DNA of 64,000 bases. Source: Aplectana chamaeleonis (taxonomy: Eukaryota > Nematoda > Chromadorea > Rhabditida > Cosmocercidae). Position 1 is the first letter of the stretch. Each line of letters starts with the position of its first letter. The notes beneath the pieces were generated by a model. That model saw nothing but the letters and a program-made list of their open reading frames with translations, did no database searches and was not told where the DNA came from. Below are positions 15,385 to 28,485 of this stretch, in pieces. The translations under genes were made by a program, and so were the position numbers. The stretch is from the NCBI GenBank assembly GCA_029168955.1, contig JAPDOI010001849.1:1-64000 (forward strand), in the 5' to 3' direction.

Positions 15385-16991
15385 ATGAGCGGAAGACGCG
15401 ATTTCGTAAGCTATTTACCCGCTTTTAAACCATTCAAACTACTAATCCTACTTCTATTAACAACTGCTCCCCATCCCACGCGTACCACTTACCCATCGAT
15501 TCAGGACCCTCCCATCCATACTAATTACTCGAAAGCGTCCAGCAGCAGCTGTAAGGTTTAAAGAGTTTGTCTTAGTTTATCCCTTCCCAAGCTAATAATG
15601 TGGTTGCAGTCATCCATTGCGCGGGCTATGCTCCTTGAGAGGAGTCTTGGTAGCGCTGGAATCCAGGCAGAGGTTATCCTCTGTGACACGGATGAGTACG
15701 AGCACGAGGAAGTAGTGATGGATCAGGAGGTAGTTGTTGATGGAGCGGTAGTTGACGTTCAGGAGGACTTGGAGGAGTCGGTCAGTCGCAACGTCTTATG
15801 AAAAGAGAAACATTTAATTTGCTAACGGAGAGGTTCGATTTAGGTAGCCCCAGAGTGTCTGTGCTCAGTGCTGAAAGGGTTGACTCGCGAGTCGTTGGTT
15901 GGAAGTGGAGGACGATCCCCAGGGCAGAACCTAGACGCGCACGCCGTGGTCGCCAGCGTACACCAGTTCCTGTCGAGCCTCAAGGAGAAGTTGGGTCCAT
16001 GGTCCAAAGGAACGATTTTCGACCAAATTGGTGAGACGACCGCTGCTGCCTGTGGAATAAACCGGCGCACTGTGTCTAGGATCATCAATAGTGAGCCAGT
16101 TGCGAAGAAGCCGCGGAAGGAGCGCAGCAAGAAGTCGACGATCGCCGAAACTATGGAGAGGCAAGGACCCATTTGGGGAGAAAAAGTTCGTCAACTGGTT
16201 CATTCGAAGTTGAGGGAAGAAGTGGACCCGACCATCCTGGAGCTGCATGAGGATATGAAGACAATGTACGAGGACTTCAAACTTAGCACCCAGACGCTGT
16301 ACCATCTGTTGAAGGGTCTTGGGTTCTCGTACAAGAAGCTGCACGGACAAGGATTCATTCTGGACCGTGCCGATCTGATTGCAAAGCGGAGGTCATACTT
16401 GGCCAGGATTGAAGAGGCGCGAAAGGACGGCGACTTCATCGTGTACATGGACGAGACGTGGGTGTTTGAGGGCATGGTGAAGAGCAGAGGGTGGGTGGAC
16501 AACACGATGCCGCGTTTTCTCCCGGCTAGAGAGATAGAAAGGTATTCATACGGTAAGACAGCAGGAAAGAATAAGGGGAAGCGTGGTATTGTTGTTGGTG
16601 CCCTGGCCGAGACTGGAATGGTGCCCAATTGCACCCGCGTCATCGTCAGTGGTCGAAGGAATGAGGACGGTGACTACCATGGTGACATGAACCATCATAC
16701 GTTCGAGGAATGGTTGGCATCGTCGATCCCGCACATGAAGGAGTTCGCTGGAGAGGGGAGAAGAGTAACGCTGGTAATGGACAATGCCCCATATCACACT
16801 AGGGCAACAGAGCAGGTAGATTCAATCCCGATAATAAAATTTATGCAAACTCAACATAATATTTATAGATACCGTCGAGTTCCTCCAAAAAGCAGGACAT
16901 AGTGCAATACTTGTCCGCTCACGGAGTTGATACTCCGGCTGACGCCACGCGGGCCGAACTTTTTGCAGAGGTCGGTTCCTATCTGGGTTGA
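15385..16991 (+). CDS. IS630/Tc1/mariner-superfamily transposase, spliced, C-terminally incomplete
   Basis: Model: exon 1 15385-15405, exon 2 15610-15780, exon 3 15844-16815, exon 4 16869-16991. All introns are GT-AG and all junctions are phase 0. An acceptor-like TTACTTCAG ends 41 nt before the ATG. The N-terminus has a Val/Glu/Asp-rich stretch. Next is a helix-turn-helix-like segment near residues 120-150 (ACGINRRTVSRIINS), then a basic stretch (KKPRKERSKK). The DDE core shows Asp 267 in YMDETWVFEG and Asp 377 in VMDNAPYH, 110 residues apart. After the last intron comes KKQDIVQYLSAHGVD, a linker typical of one DDE branch. The expected Pro-rich block with the third D/E never appears before the right TIR begins. 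An alternative donor at 16971 joins 17025-17102 (TGA) and does not restore it. The enzyme catalyses cut-and-paste transposition in the family; this copy is probably inactive. Confidence 0.75.
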
Positions 16992-17216
16992 TAGTGCCAC
17001 TTCATCTAAGTTTCCCTTTTTCAGCTGTGTGAGTATTGTATGGACTTGGGGTCGCCGATTTATTTCACTGAATTTAAAAGAATTTTAGAACCACTCTATT
17101 GACTAATTAATGTACTGATTGTTGGCATGCACGTAAGACATAAAAATTGTCACGAAATATCTGTAGAGAAATAGCTGAATCAGGAGAAAACAGGAGTCAC
17201 ATATCTTGCGTTAAAT

Positions 17217-18763
<1,547 letters not shown>

Positions 18764-18847
18764 AAGAACTGGTTTTCCAATGATTCGCAGCAATTCAAGA
18801 CCCACAGTTTTTTTTGTCAGATACAAGTCTTCCTGGAATGGGGTGAT

Positions 18848-18965
18848 CAGGTATCGTCAATCACTGGATGAGGGATCGCCGCGACGCTGCTTGGCGGGAA
18901 AAATTGCGGGCGGGAAAACGAAGGGAGAGTGGCTATTGATCGAACGATTGATCAACAAAGGGTGA
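18848..18965. repeat. Dispersed repeat (three copies in window)
   Basis: The core contains GCGGGAAAAATTGCGGGCGGG and a GATCGAACGATTGATC-like block. Inverted copies occur at 52858-52985 and 53385-53515. It is probably a MITE; its exact ends are not resolved. Confidence 0.5.
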
Positions 18966-19260
18966 GAAGGAAAAAGACCTGAGGGACTAGGGGAAACAGA
19001 CGGTGGAGAAAGCATTAATTTGCTGTCGATTACCCCGTTGTGGAGTTGGCGTGCCCCAATACCAAACACGCTTCGCAAGACAAGGGCACTGCGCTGACGC
19101 CCATTTCAACCCCCCCCTCCCGCCATTGCCGTCAAATTTAGGCCACGTGCCTTTTCCCTTTTGGGTTGGCGGGGAATTTTTTTTCGTGTTTCCTCCTTGT
19201 TCCGATCCATATTCTCTCTTTCTTTCCCCCATCACTTTATGGAAATAATCAGTATGTTTT

Positions 19261-19282
19261 GATTTAATTACCCAAGTTTGAG
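19261..19282 (+). ncRNA. SL1-like leader sequence
   Basis: Twenty-one of 22 bases match the nematode SL1 spliced leader (second base A instead of G), and GT follows directly, as in an SL RNA donor site. I see no Sm site or three-stem structure downstream. It could be an SL RNA gene relic, or the 5' end of a retrocopied trans-spliced mRNA. Confidence 0.45.
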
Positions 19283-19565
19283 GTCCCTTTTTGCGAAGCT
19301 TGTGTACAACGAAGAGGGCCACTGCCTTAAGCCAAAGCCAGACCTGTAGCCACTTCATCGTCAACTGAGCTGATCCTACAGATCAGCAAAGCCGAGAAGG
19401 AGAACCGAAGATTTTTTTCGAAGAAAGAAAATGCTGGGGAAATTTTTTCAGCAGGGATTTTTTTCTTTTTTTTCATAAGAGAAAGAAATTTCCTGGAGGA
19501 TTTTTTTCTACTTCTTTCTTGTGGTGATTATTTCTTTTTGAAGGCACTGAATAGCGGGCAGGAAG

Positions 19566-19976
19566 GTGGCACTGATAGCGGGCACGAAGAAGGGGTCGGC
19601 CGTGAGAGGAAACGACCACGAGTCCGATATGGGCATCGAAGGAGGTGAGGGACCTAAATCAGCAGACGACAGAGAAGAAAACGAGTGCCTAGAAGAGGTC
19701 GAGGGTGACGACCCAGAGGTAGCACGACAGGACGAAGACGACCCAGGGCCAGCAGCAATCCCCCAATGTGGTGACTTTAAAGAGGCAACCAACCTGAGGT
19801 CGGTGACGCCTTGGTGCCTCCTATGGTTGCTACCTAAGATCGAGAATCATTCTCGAAGAGTAGCGTTGAATGCAAAACTCTCAATAGCCGACGTATTTGA
19901 ATCAGCGCCGCACCATCCTACGAGATGGATGTCCAACAGAGCGCCTCGGACCACTGGGCCACATGTTCATGTGTGA
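19566..19976 (+). pseudogene. Acidic-repeat coding fragment
   Basis: This open stretch has an internal ATG at 19629 and is rich in Glu/Asp. It contains GDDPEVARQDEDDPGP. The same motif is tandemly repeated at 22212-22449, so both belong to one family I cannot name. The 3' part runs into a tRNA-like element on the other strand. It could be a broken gene or a mobile-element gene. No splice model is convincing. Confidence 0.3.
19888..19966 (-). repeat. tRNA-derived SINE-like segment
   Basis: On the minus strand, TGGCCCAGTGGTCCGAGGCGC matches a pol III A box and its flank. GATTCAAATAC, about 45 nt later, matches a B box. Pairing of the acceptor stem is not convincing, so a tRNA pseudogene or SINE is likelier than a functional tRNA. 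Confidence 0.45.
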
Positions 19977-20299
19977 GGGACTCTTTCTGTTTTCCTACAT
20001 ACAAACCCCACAGTTCTTCGTATTCATTGGAACTTTGATCAAACTAGCAGTGGTGAATATGTGTTTCGGTAGCGTGCAAATGTGTCTATCTTTCAGATTT
20101 AATAAGTTTTCAACCTTGGTTGATGGGATTTCGGAATTTTCCGCGAAAATCATCGAAACGAGAGAATGTTAGATTCAAAAAACGATTCTGAAAATTTTTT
20201 GTTGGATGAACTCTTACCACTACACCACGATACACAATGCTTTGTAGTATGATGGTCGAGGAGCTAGCCTCGTGTTTTTGTCACAATGTATCGAAAAGT

Positions 20300-20833
20300 T
20301 TAAAGGCAGTGTCCACGATAAAAACCATGTCTGATTTTGTGGTGGAGATCGGCAGCTGCGGGGCCTAGCGCAACCCAAACGCTGAAAAAACTAAGAAAAA
20401 TGAGCTCGGAACGGTCCCCTACGGCCCCAAAGTTGGACACTCGTCAGCTCGTCACACCCAGATGCACTTTCCACGCCCACCGACGTGAACAAATGAATGC
20501 TCGGGATTGTGAGATGAGCGATGGTTTCCGATCAATAGCTCCGTTCTTCCCTTCATTCTCAACTTCTCTCTTTACTCAGGTCAGCTCGCATACGTCGGCT
20601 GCAAAAGACGGAAGTTACAAGCCTTGGACAACTCGTCCACCATGCTTCCCTAGCTCAATTTTTGAGGGAGCATAACTCCGTTCCTAGACGGTCTCGTACG
20701 ATTCCAAAAACATCATTGGAATCAGCACATGACCGTCTTCAAGATAGGCGGAAAAGCAGAAAAACGATTCTAATCGTGAACACTGCAGGCGGAAAAGCAG
20801 AAAAACGATTCTAATCGTGAACACTGCCTTTAA
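20300..20833. mobile_element. TTAA-bounded MITE, family A (second copy)
   Basis: It starts TTTAAAGGCAGTGTCCACGA and ends GTGAACACTGCCTTTAA. It is in the same orientation as the 5276-5764 copy and shares its internal landmarks. A 40-bp segment (20747-20786) is directly duplicated at 20788-20827 next to the right TIR. The right TTAA (20830-20833) is shared with a family B element. Confidence 0.75.
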
Positions 20834-21320
20834 AGGCACAGTACACCCTCAGATATGAATTTTGAGATTTTCATGTGATAGTGGAGAAGACCACTCCTGT
20901 ATAACACGTGCCAAGTGCGGGATATCTATTCCTCCAAATAGGCGAGATATGAGCGACTACCACAGGCGCGACCCTCTTCGCTCACCACCACAGGCCCGAC
21001 CCCATAACAGTTTTTCGTACTCGATAGCAGCTAAATGAATGGATGAATTCCAACAAGTCGTCGTTCTTCAGTTCATTACCGGACTCTCTCCTTATCCTGG
21101 CTTTCTCTCACGCAACGATTGCGAATGAAGAGAAATACAGACCTGAGACAACTCGTCCACCAATTTTTTACCCTTAAAACCTAGGCATTTTGAAGAGCCA
21201 TAACTCTGTTCAAATGGGGTCTTGGACGATTTCAGAGACACCACTGTAATCGGCGTGTGACTCTCTCCAAGATAAGCATGAAACGTGAAAATTAATTTTT
21301 TGGGTGCTCTGTGCCTTTAA
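20830..21320. mobile_element. TTAA-bounded MITE, family B (inverted copy)
   Basis: It starts TTAAAGGCACAGTACACCCT and ends GTGCTCTGTGCCTTTAA. Compared with 5761-6225 the whole element is reversed: the block GCTTATCTTGGAGAGAGTC sits near the right end here but near the left end there. Confidence 0.75.
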
Positions 21321-22211
21321 AGGATTTTTTTTAAATTATGAACTATTTTTATTCTTAGTCTGTTTCACGCTTCCCAGTAAACATAGAAAGAAGTGAAGGA
21401 GGAAAACGAACTTTAGATAAAAGCCGCACTTAGATGAACTATTATACAGCATTTAGTAACTAGTACACGCGGATCACGTAAGTTTCGGGCATTTTCTGAA
21501 AAACGAAACCGTTTTTCAGTTATCTTTCTTGAATGGCTCTCTGATCTGATTTCATTTGTGGTGAGCGATTATTGGAAAAAATCTGAAAGCGGTTGAATAT
21601 GACCACAACAACTTTTAGGAATTTGAAGCTGGACTTAGAATAGGAGTAGAACACGTGGAATCTATAAAGGAGACGTTTTCATGACAGCTACGTTCAATTT
21701 GACGTTAATCTCTCACTAATCTCAGCCAGGAATCATTGAAACATCAATAAAATCTTCGAACGTTTCGCCTGTCGTTCCTATCAGCTGGCAGCGGAGCTGG
21801 ATGGCCGCCAGCCGGCGAGTGCAAATTTTCCTTGCTCACCTACACAACGAGATAGGCCGCCGTGCTGTGCTGGGGTGATAAGTGGACAGCGGACTGGTCG
21901 GATCGCAAGCGCTCCACCGCCCTTTCTTGGAGCGCACTTGCTTCAAAAAGTCAGCACCATTGGACGTGCTCGACCCCACGACCGCGGTATCGACCCAGCT
22001 CCTCTTCGCTCCGCGCGCTATTTCTCTTTCCTTTGCGGCGGTGAGCGAAGTCACCACCCGTTTCTTGCAGTCAGCCACCTCACAAAATAACGCTCACTGC
22101 TCCCAGGTGGCTGACTACAATGGTCATTAACTTGAGCGCCGCCTGTGCATTTCTATGCCGGCCCGTCCATATTGATAGCCGAGACGTGATTGGCTCAGTC
22201 ACCACGCAGTG
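21321..22211. other. Intergenic
   Basis: No gene recognised. A short inverted pair, GTCAGCCACCT / AGGTGGCTGAC, lies at about 22070-22115. Confidence 0.35.
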
Positions 22212-22449
22212 ACAGACGGTAGCTGCCACCTTTCGGGGGATTGCTACTGGCCCAGAGGTACCACGACAGGACGAAGACGACCCAGAGCTACCACGACAGG
22301 ATGAAAATCGCCCAGAGATACCCCAGGGCGAAGATCGTCCAGAGGTAGCACGGCAGGGCGAGGAGCACCTAGAGGACGATCAGCCGGATGAAGAACTGTT
22401 GCACGACTATGTGGAAGTCAGTGAAGGGCAATTGAACCAGGTGTTGTGA
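22212..22449 (+). pseudogene. Acidic tandem-repeat coding fragment
   Basis: The frame is open from after a TGA at 22210 to a TGA at 22447. The protein has about five units of 9-11 residues: GPEVPRQDED, DPELPRQDEN, RPEIPQGED, RPEVARQGEE. A tail rich in Asp and Glu follows. It shares EVARQDED-type units with 19566-19976. It may be the last exon of an unidentified gene; the upstream part is not found. Confidence 0.35.
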
Positions 22450-22616
22450 AATCAGAGAGCGATGTTGGGATGTCTGCGAGCCTTCCTTCCCGCACAAATT
22501 CTTTCGGTCAATGTTGCAGCTCTCATTCGAGCGACAATCAAGCAATCCAAATTATTCTTTTCTTTTCTATGCTTGTTCTCCCCGGCGATGGGGTGGGATC
22601 TTCATAACATATGCTT

Positions 22617-22903
22617 TACTGTGCTTATCTGGGCCAAATTCCGGTCCGCAATCGCGTCTCGGCACGCTTTGTGGCCGCAAGCTCCCAAGTCAGAAGAGCT
22701 TTCAGCGCCGCAGCGGCCGATCTGCTGAGTTTAGGTGGGTTTTGGAAACTGTAAACTAAGGAAAATTGGCGAAAACTGTATAAAAAAGCCACATCGAGTC
22801 GGCTTTGGCGCTGGAAACCCGACTGACTCGAGCGCGTGCGGCCGCAAAGCGTGTTGAGACGCAATCGCGGACCGGAATTTGACCCAGATAAGCACAGTAC
22901 ATA
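22617..22903. mobile_element. Palindromic MITE
   Basis: TACTGTGCTTATCTGGGCC and CCGGTCCGCAATCGCGTCTC at the left are mirrored at the right end. The left and right halves also share inverted 'AGCGTG...GGCCGCA' blocks. A relative with TCTGGGCCGAATTCCGGTCC ends is at 53565-53780. Confidence 0.7.
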
Positions 22904-24698
22904 CATAAGTATGTATATGTAGGCATATCAATCTATACTTTTACATTGGTTTTTCACTATCTCACATTTCAAAATGTTCTGTGTCGTGTCAGTCACGAAT
23001 CCAATACCTTTTTCTCAGTTTTGGTTGAGACATTTCAACATGCACAGTCCGAGAATTGGAATAATGTTATGTTTCATAACACATTACATTCTATCGAACT
23101 GTTTCACGAATTTTCAGTATTTTTCGTGTGTTCGTGCTCATTGTTTTCGTGCTGCGGTGTCCCGTGGGCCATGTAGGAAGTTTTCCGCTTTTCCTTCAAG
23201 CAGAGAGTTTCCTCAATATCTTAATAGTACTATGTGCAACTCCACTTTACCTTTTTAATTTAGGGTCGCGGCAGTCGAGCGTGTGAAGGCGGCTACCATG
23301 ATGTAAGATGTAAAGGACGCTGCCCGTGAAGCAGTTGGTCTCCTGAAGGAGCTGCTGAGGGAGTGACGCCCACCAGTTCTGTGCAAGCGTAGCAAAGTTC
23401 GTGGCGCCGCGGACCCTGCGATGCCCTCGCGCCATCGTCGGCTCCGCGGACCGCGTTCTACAACTCATCAACAACCCGCCCGAGTGGTCCGCATCCTCCA
23501 GAGCTATTCGAGGGATCAGGATGACATAATGTTCACTATTGCTATAGAAGTGACCAAATACTGCGCTCTGCCCATGTTATAATTATTATTGAGGCTGGTT
23601 GCACGCCTGTGTCAGACGCTTGTGAGTTTTTCTTTTTTTTTTTGAAGGAATCATTCCTCTTATTCCAGCGCGAGTGTTAGTGTTTTGCAGGGCGTCAACC
23701 ATGTGAGAGAGAAAACGCCGCGGACCCCTTGTCTAAGGATTCGCCTTACGCCCTGTTTAGGACGGGGAGGCCATTCTTTTCCGTTTCTGTTCGGGCGCTG
23801 GGCAGACTCCCTTGCGGAGTGCCGGCATCGCACTCTGAAGCAGAAAGATCCCCTTCTGCAATAGAGTCCACACGACTCCAGACGCTGGAAGGGAGCCTAA
23901 CGTCTCCAACTTCATGTGCAGGGCGGCCATGACAGTGGTCGCAGGAGCTATGGTATGGAGAAGAGGAGAGTTCAGAAAGGAGTCTAATGATCTCATTAGT
24001 AATGTGAACCAGGACGGCTCTCTTGTTAGTGCGCGCTTGTTAAAAATTGCAGGTTTGAAATCCATTATTGTATCGCAGTTCTACTACTTATCTAATTGTT
24101 CGAGCGATTTGGATCCAGTTTAGTATACTTTTGGTAACGTTTGCTCTCCTATATTCCTGGTTCCTGGTTCATGTTTCCTTCTTGGTTTTTTATTGCCATC
24201 CGTTTTTCGATCGATGGGCGCAGAGCCGAGGATGCGGGGGAGGGGTCTTCCTATGTCTCCCTCGTGGAGATATGGCCCCACAAAAATTTTAAGTTTCAAC
24301 GGGGAGATGCTCGCGGACGAGTTGTCTCGGGCCTTTTTTCTCGTTTTTCGCATCCATCGTTTTGAGTTTCAACGGGGAGAAGCAGGCCACAACATAAAAC
24401 CAGACCAAAAGCAAATGGAAGAACATGGATTCTGAATAAAAATCGCTCTTCCCTTCCATATTGAAATCGAAAGTTTTTCGGTGGGCGTAACCCACTTTTT
24501 CTTCATGGGGCGTGGTCGACTTTTCTCGCTTATTTGCGCGCGACGGTGGGCGTATAATACCAATAATTACCCCTGAGGTTGGACTGTGCCTTCAAGGCAG
24601 CGCATTCAGTTATGGAGAGCTTAATCATTCTAAAAGTGTGGTACGGAGTGGTTACTCTCCTCAGTAAACCCTTGTACCATCAGTCTACATAACATAGG
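22904..24698. other. Intergenic
   Basis: No gene recognised. GTTTCAACGGGGAGA occurs twice at about 24294 and 24365, and a decayed TTAA-MITE end (CTGTGCCTTCAAGGCA) is at about 24583. Confidence 0.35.
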
Positions 24699-24858
24699 CA
24701 TGGATCCGGAAGAGACTTTGCGTTCACTGTTGCAGGTTGGCGCTAACTCGGTGCCCTATGCTATAACATAGGTGCACCGAGCTTGCGTCATAATATAGGT
24801 GCACCGAGCTTGCGCCAACCTCCAATGAGGAACGCATAGTCTCTTCAGGATCCACGCC
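24699..24858. mobile_element. Hairpin MITE
   Basis: The left half (GCATGGATCC, GTTGGCGC, CTCGGTGC) mirrors the right half (GCACCGAG, GCGCCAAC, GGATCCACGC). The GGTGCACCGAGCTTGCG block is itself duplicated in the centre. Diverged relatives with GCGCAAACTCGGTGCGC-type cores appear near 32470 and 49440. Confidence 0.6.
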
Positions 24859-25925
24859 GTTGTGACGCAGTCGATTCAAGCAACGAAAAAATTCAAAACG
24901 GGCTTCAGAAATGAAAAAGTTGGTGTCATTATGACGTATTTCTACACTGATCTGTACCAATCGACGACGCCTGTTTCAAAATGCCTATCTCTAATGACGA
25001 GCTACTGCCACCGATTCTTCTCTCTGAGGTCATGAAAATTATGTGATACATGAAGATGGAAATCGCTGCGGGACCCGATTCCATTATTGCCGATCTGCTG
25101 AGATCAGGAGGTGATGCCACGTACAAATTACTGACCGAGCATTTCAATTCGTACCTCAAGGGTGGAGCAATTGAAAATTTCTACAGTGGCCACGATCCTG
25201 AGGAAGGGAGATATCGGAAACTATCTCTCAATTGCTCTTTTATCGAAACCTTGTGAAGTATTCACCGACATCATTCCTAATCGTTTGGAGACTATATTGA
25301 ATGCCCAACAAACGGTAGAGCAAGCTAGGCTTAGAAAAGGTACCATCTGCATGGATCATATCCACACCATTTCCCCACTGATCGAGCGGGGTCGCGAGTA
25401 AAAGCCGCCGCTTTGCTTGGCGTCTGATGACTACAGTTCAATGGAAGCTGATGTGGTTCTCTAAGCGAAACTTCTTGCAGGAGTGGATCCGTCGCACGTC
25501 AACATACTGAAGGAGAACAACAATGGGACTTCGACTACAATGCAATTGCTTGAACGTAAGCTGCGCGTCCCAATTGAGAACGGTGTCTGACAGAGCGACA
25601 CGATATCGTCAAAACTTCTCAAATTTCCCTCCAGCATACAATATGTCATCATAAATAGGAGAACAGATTACTGCTCATCGATGGAAATATGCTTTCTAAT
25701 TTGCGCTCTGAGGACGGTATTGTGTTATTAGCAAGATTACGGTATATTTAGCGAGATTCTGAACAGGCTGGATGACATGGGCATTCCCACCTGCCTTGAG
25801 ATGAACATGGTGAAGATAAAGGTGAAGAGCAGTATATGGTGTGACAGCGATCAAGCTCTTCTTTATGGCGACGTCATCAAAAAGTGGACCGCTACACACT
25901 AACATCAAGGAGATTATCTTACTGT
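24859..25925 (+). pseudogene. Decayed non-LTR retrotransposon reverse transcriptase
   Basis: Pieces of one RT read in order across three frames: AAGPDSIIADLLRSGG, a LLRKGDIGNYLSIALLSK-like palm block, then EQARLRKGTICMDHIHTI (finger/palm), a weak SEDGIVLL at the expected F-ADD position, and MNMVKIKVKSSIWCDS. Many stops and frameshifts interrupt it, and the FADD catalytic pair is not intact. It ends where a foldback element begins at 25922. The likely C-terminal part is 3.3 kb downstream at 29205. Confidence 0.65.
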
Positions 25926-26614
25926 TTTGCTTCGCTACGGATTAGTATGATTTGGAAATGAAACATTTGTGAGAAACTCGTTGAAAGAAGTGAAATGTCT
26001 TATGCTACTGATTTGGCATGGAAATAAACTCGAAAGAAGCGCTAAAAACTCAGTGAAATGATTCATCGTTGATTTGGCCGTGCACTTATTTACTAAACAA
26101 CAAAAATTGAGTATGACATTGAAAAACCAAATCACGCACATCTTACTAAGCACACACATTTATTCGTGTGACTGCAATTCTCTTAGTTGACAACATTCGC
26201 ATAGACGCATCACGTGATGTTATTTCCACTTTCATTAATTGATAGTCAATCGGAAGCGAACGCGTCAAATAATTTAGTAATGCTTGAAAATCAATATTTC
26301 TGAATGATTGAGGTGGGAGACACAACATAATTTTGCAAGGACCTGAGACTTGTTAACCTAAACTGCAAGCGTTAGGTTGTTTTCAGAAGAGATGTGCGTG
26401 ATTTGGTTTTTCAGTCTCACACTCAATTTTTGTTGTTTAGTAAACAAGTGAACAGCCAAATCAACGATGAATCATTTCACTGAGTTCTTAGCGGTCCTTC
26501 CGAGTTTATTTCCATGCAAAATCAGTAGCATAAAACATTTCACTTCTTTCAACGAGTTTCTCACAAATATTTCATTTCCAAATCATACTAATCCGTAGCA
26601 AAGCAAAACATTCA
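25922..26614. mobile_element. Foldback element
   Basis: Arms at 25926-26145 and 26386-26610 are inverted copies of about 220 bp around a 240-bp spacer. The outer ends are GTTTTGCTTCGCTACGGATTAG and its mirror. It has no coding capacity and apparently inserted into the retrotransposon fragment. Confidence 0.75.
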
Positions 26615-26647
26615 GATAATTTCACTTTATTTTGCAAAGGTTTCCTT

Positions 26648-26850
26648 TTAAAGGCACATTACACCCTCAGATATGACCTTTGAAATGTTCATGCAGTTGT
26701 GTAGTAGACCCGTCTTGCATAACACTTGCCCACCCCTTCTAGCACCACCACAGTTCACACCCTTTTTCATGGTTTCCGAACACAATAACGACTAGATGAA
26801 CGGATGAATCACAACCGCGTTTCCGATTTTCACTCCCTTGCCGGTCCTCC
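26648..26850. mobile_element. Truncated TTAA MITE, family B
   Basis: It begins TTAAAGGCACATTACACCCT and follows the family B element through the 'GATGAATGGATGAAT'-like landmark. It then breaks off where the 42-bp minisatellite starts. The right end is missing. Confidence 0.65.
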
Positions 26851-28077
26851 CGGTTGGGTCGAACACACGAGCCGTAACGCTTGGCATACTCGCAGTTGGG
26901 TCCCACCCTCTTTCCCCGGCGCTTGGCGCTTTTTAGGTCGAGTCTCACACACTTTCCCCGGCGCTTGGCGCACTTCCAGTTGGGTCCCGCACGCGTTCTC
27001 CGGCGCTTGGCGTGCTCCCAGTTAGATCCCCCCACTATCCCCGGCGCTTGGAGCGCTCCCAGTTGGGTCCCGCACACTTTCTCCGGCGCTCGGCGCTCTT
27101 TATTTGGGGTCCCCCACACGTTCCCCGTCGCTTGGCACACTTTTAGTTGGGTCGCGAACACGTTCCCCGGCGCTTGGCGCACTTTTGGTTGGGTCCCGCA
27201 CACGTTCTGTGGGGTTTGGCACACTTCCAGTTGGGCACCGCGCACGTTCCCCGGCGCTCAGCACAGTTTTAGTTGGGTCCCGCATACGTTGCCCGGCGCT
27301 TGACGCACTTCTACTTGGCCCCTGCACACGTTCTCCGGCTCTTGGCGCACATCTAGTGTAGTTCCGAACACGTTCCTAGCGCTCGGCGCACTTCTAGTTG
27401 GGTCCCGCATACGTTGCCCGGCGCTTGGAGCACTTCCACTTGGGTCCTGCACACGTTCCCAAGCGTTTGTCGCACCTCTACTTGGGTCCTGCACACGTTC
27501 CCCGGCGCTTGGCGCACTTATAGCTGGGTTCCGCACATGTTCCTGGCGCTCGGCGCACTTCTAGTTGGGTCTCGCACACGTTGCCCAGCGCTTGGCGCAC
27601 TTCTAGTTGGGTCCCGCACACGTTTCCCGGCGCTCAGCACAGTTCTAGTTGGGTCCCGCATACGTTGCCCAGCGCTTGGCGCACTTCTAGTTGGGTCCCG
27701 CATACGTTGCCCAGCGCTTGGCGCACTTCTAGTTGGGTCCCGCACACGTTTCCCGGCGCTCAGCACAGTTCTAGTTGGGCCCGCATACGTTGCCCAGCGC
27801 TTGGCGCACTTCTACTTGGGTCCCGCCCACGTTCTCCGGCACTTGGCGCACTTCTGTTTGGGTCCCGCATACGTTGCCCAGCGCTTGCCGCACTTCTACT
27901 TGGGTCCTGCACGCGTTCCTCGGCGCTTGGCGCACTTCTAGTTGGGTCCTGCACACGTTCCCCGGCGCTTGGCGCACCTCAACTTGGGTCCTGCACACGT
28001 TCCCCGGCGCTTGGCGCACTTATAGCTGGGGTCCGCACACGTTCCCGAAGCTTCGCGCACTTCTAGATGCGTCCCGC
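26850..28077. repeat. 42-bp minisatellite, about 29 units (GC-rich family)
   Basis: Units with GCGCTTGGCGCACTTCTAG and TGGGTCCCGCACACGTT recur every 42 bp. Because 42 is divisible by three and the unit lacks stops in several frames, long artefactual open frames arise on both strands (for example WVPHTFPGAWRTS repeats). A homologous array in the opposite orientation is at 33630-34255. Confidence 0.9.
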
Positions 28078-28222
28078 AATAAACGGTGTGCATACGGTTC
28101 CTGATGGACGAGAAGCAGACCTACCTTAACGCTTGCAATCAATTCACTCTTATCACAATACCACTCCATTTCTCTCAATTGGCCAACCATGTTTCTTACC
28201 ATTCAAAAGGTTTCACCGGACT

Positions 28223-28485
<263 letters not shown>

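Noticed and set aside
19888..19966. Functional tRNA gene
   Set aside because: A and B boxes are present, but acceptor and anticodon stems do not pair well, so it is kept only as a SINE-like segment.
26850..28077. CRISPR array
   Set aside because: Regular repeats, but there are no unique spacers between units and the genome is eukaryotic.
26881..28104. Overlapping 140-175-codon frames on both strands
   Set aside because: Artefacts of the GC-rich 42-bp minisatellite.
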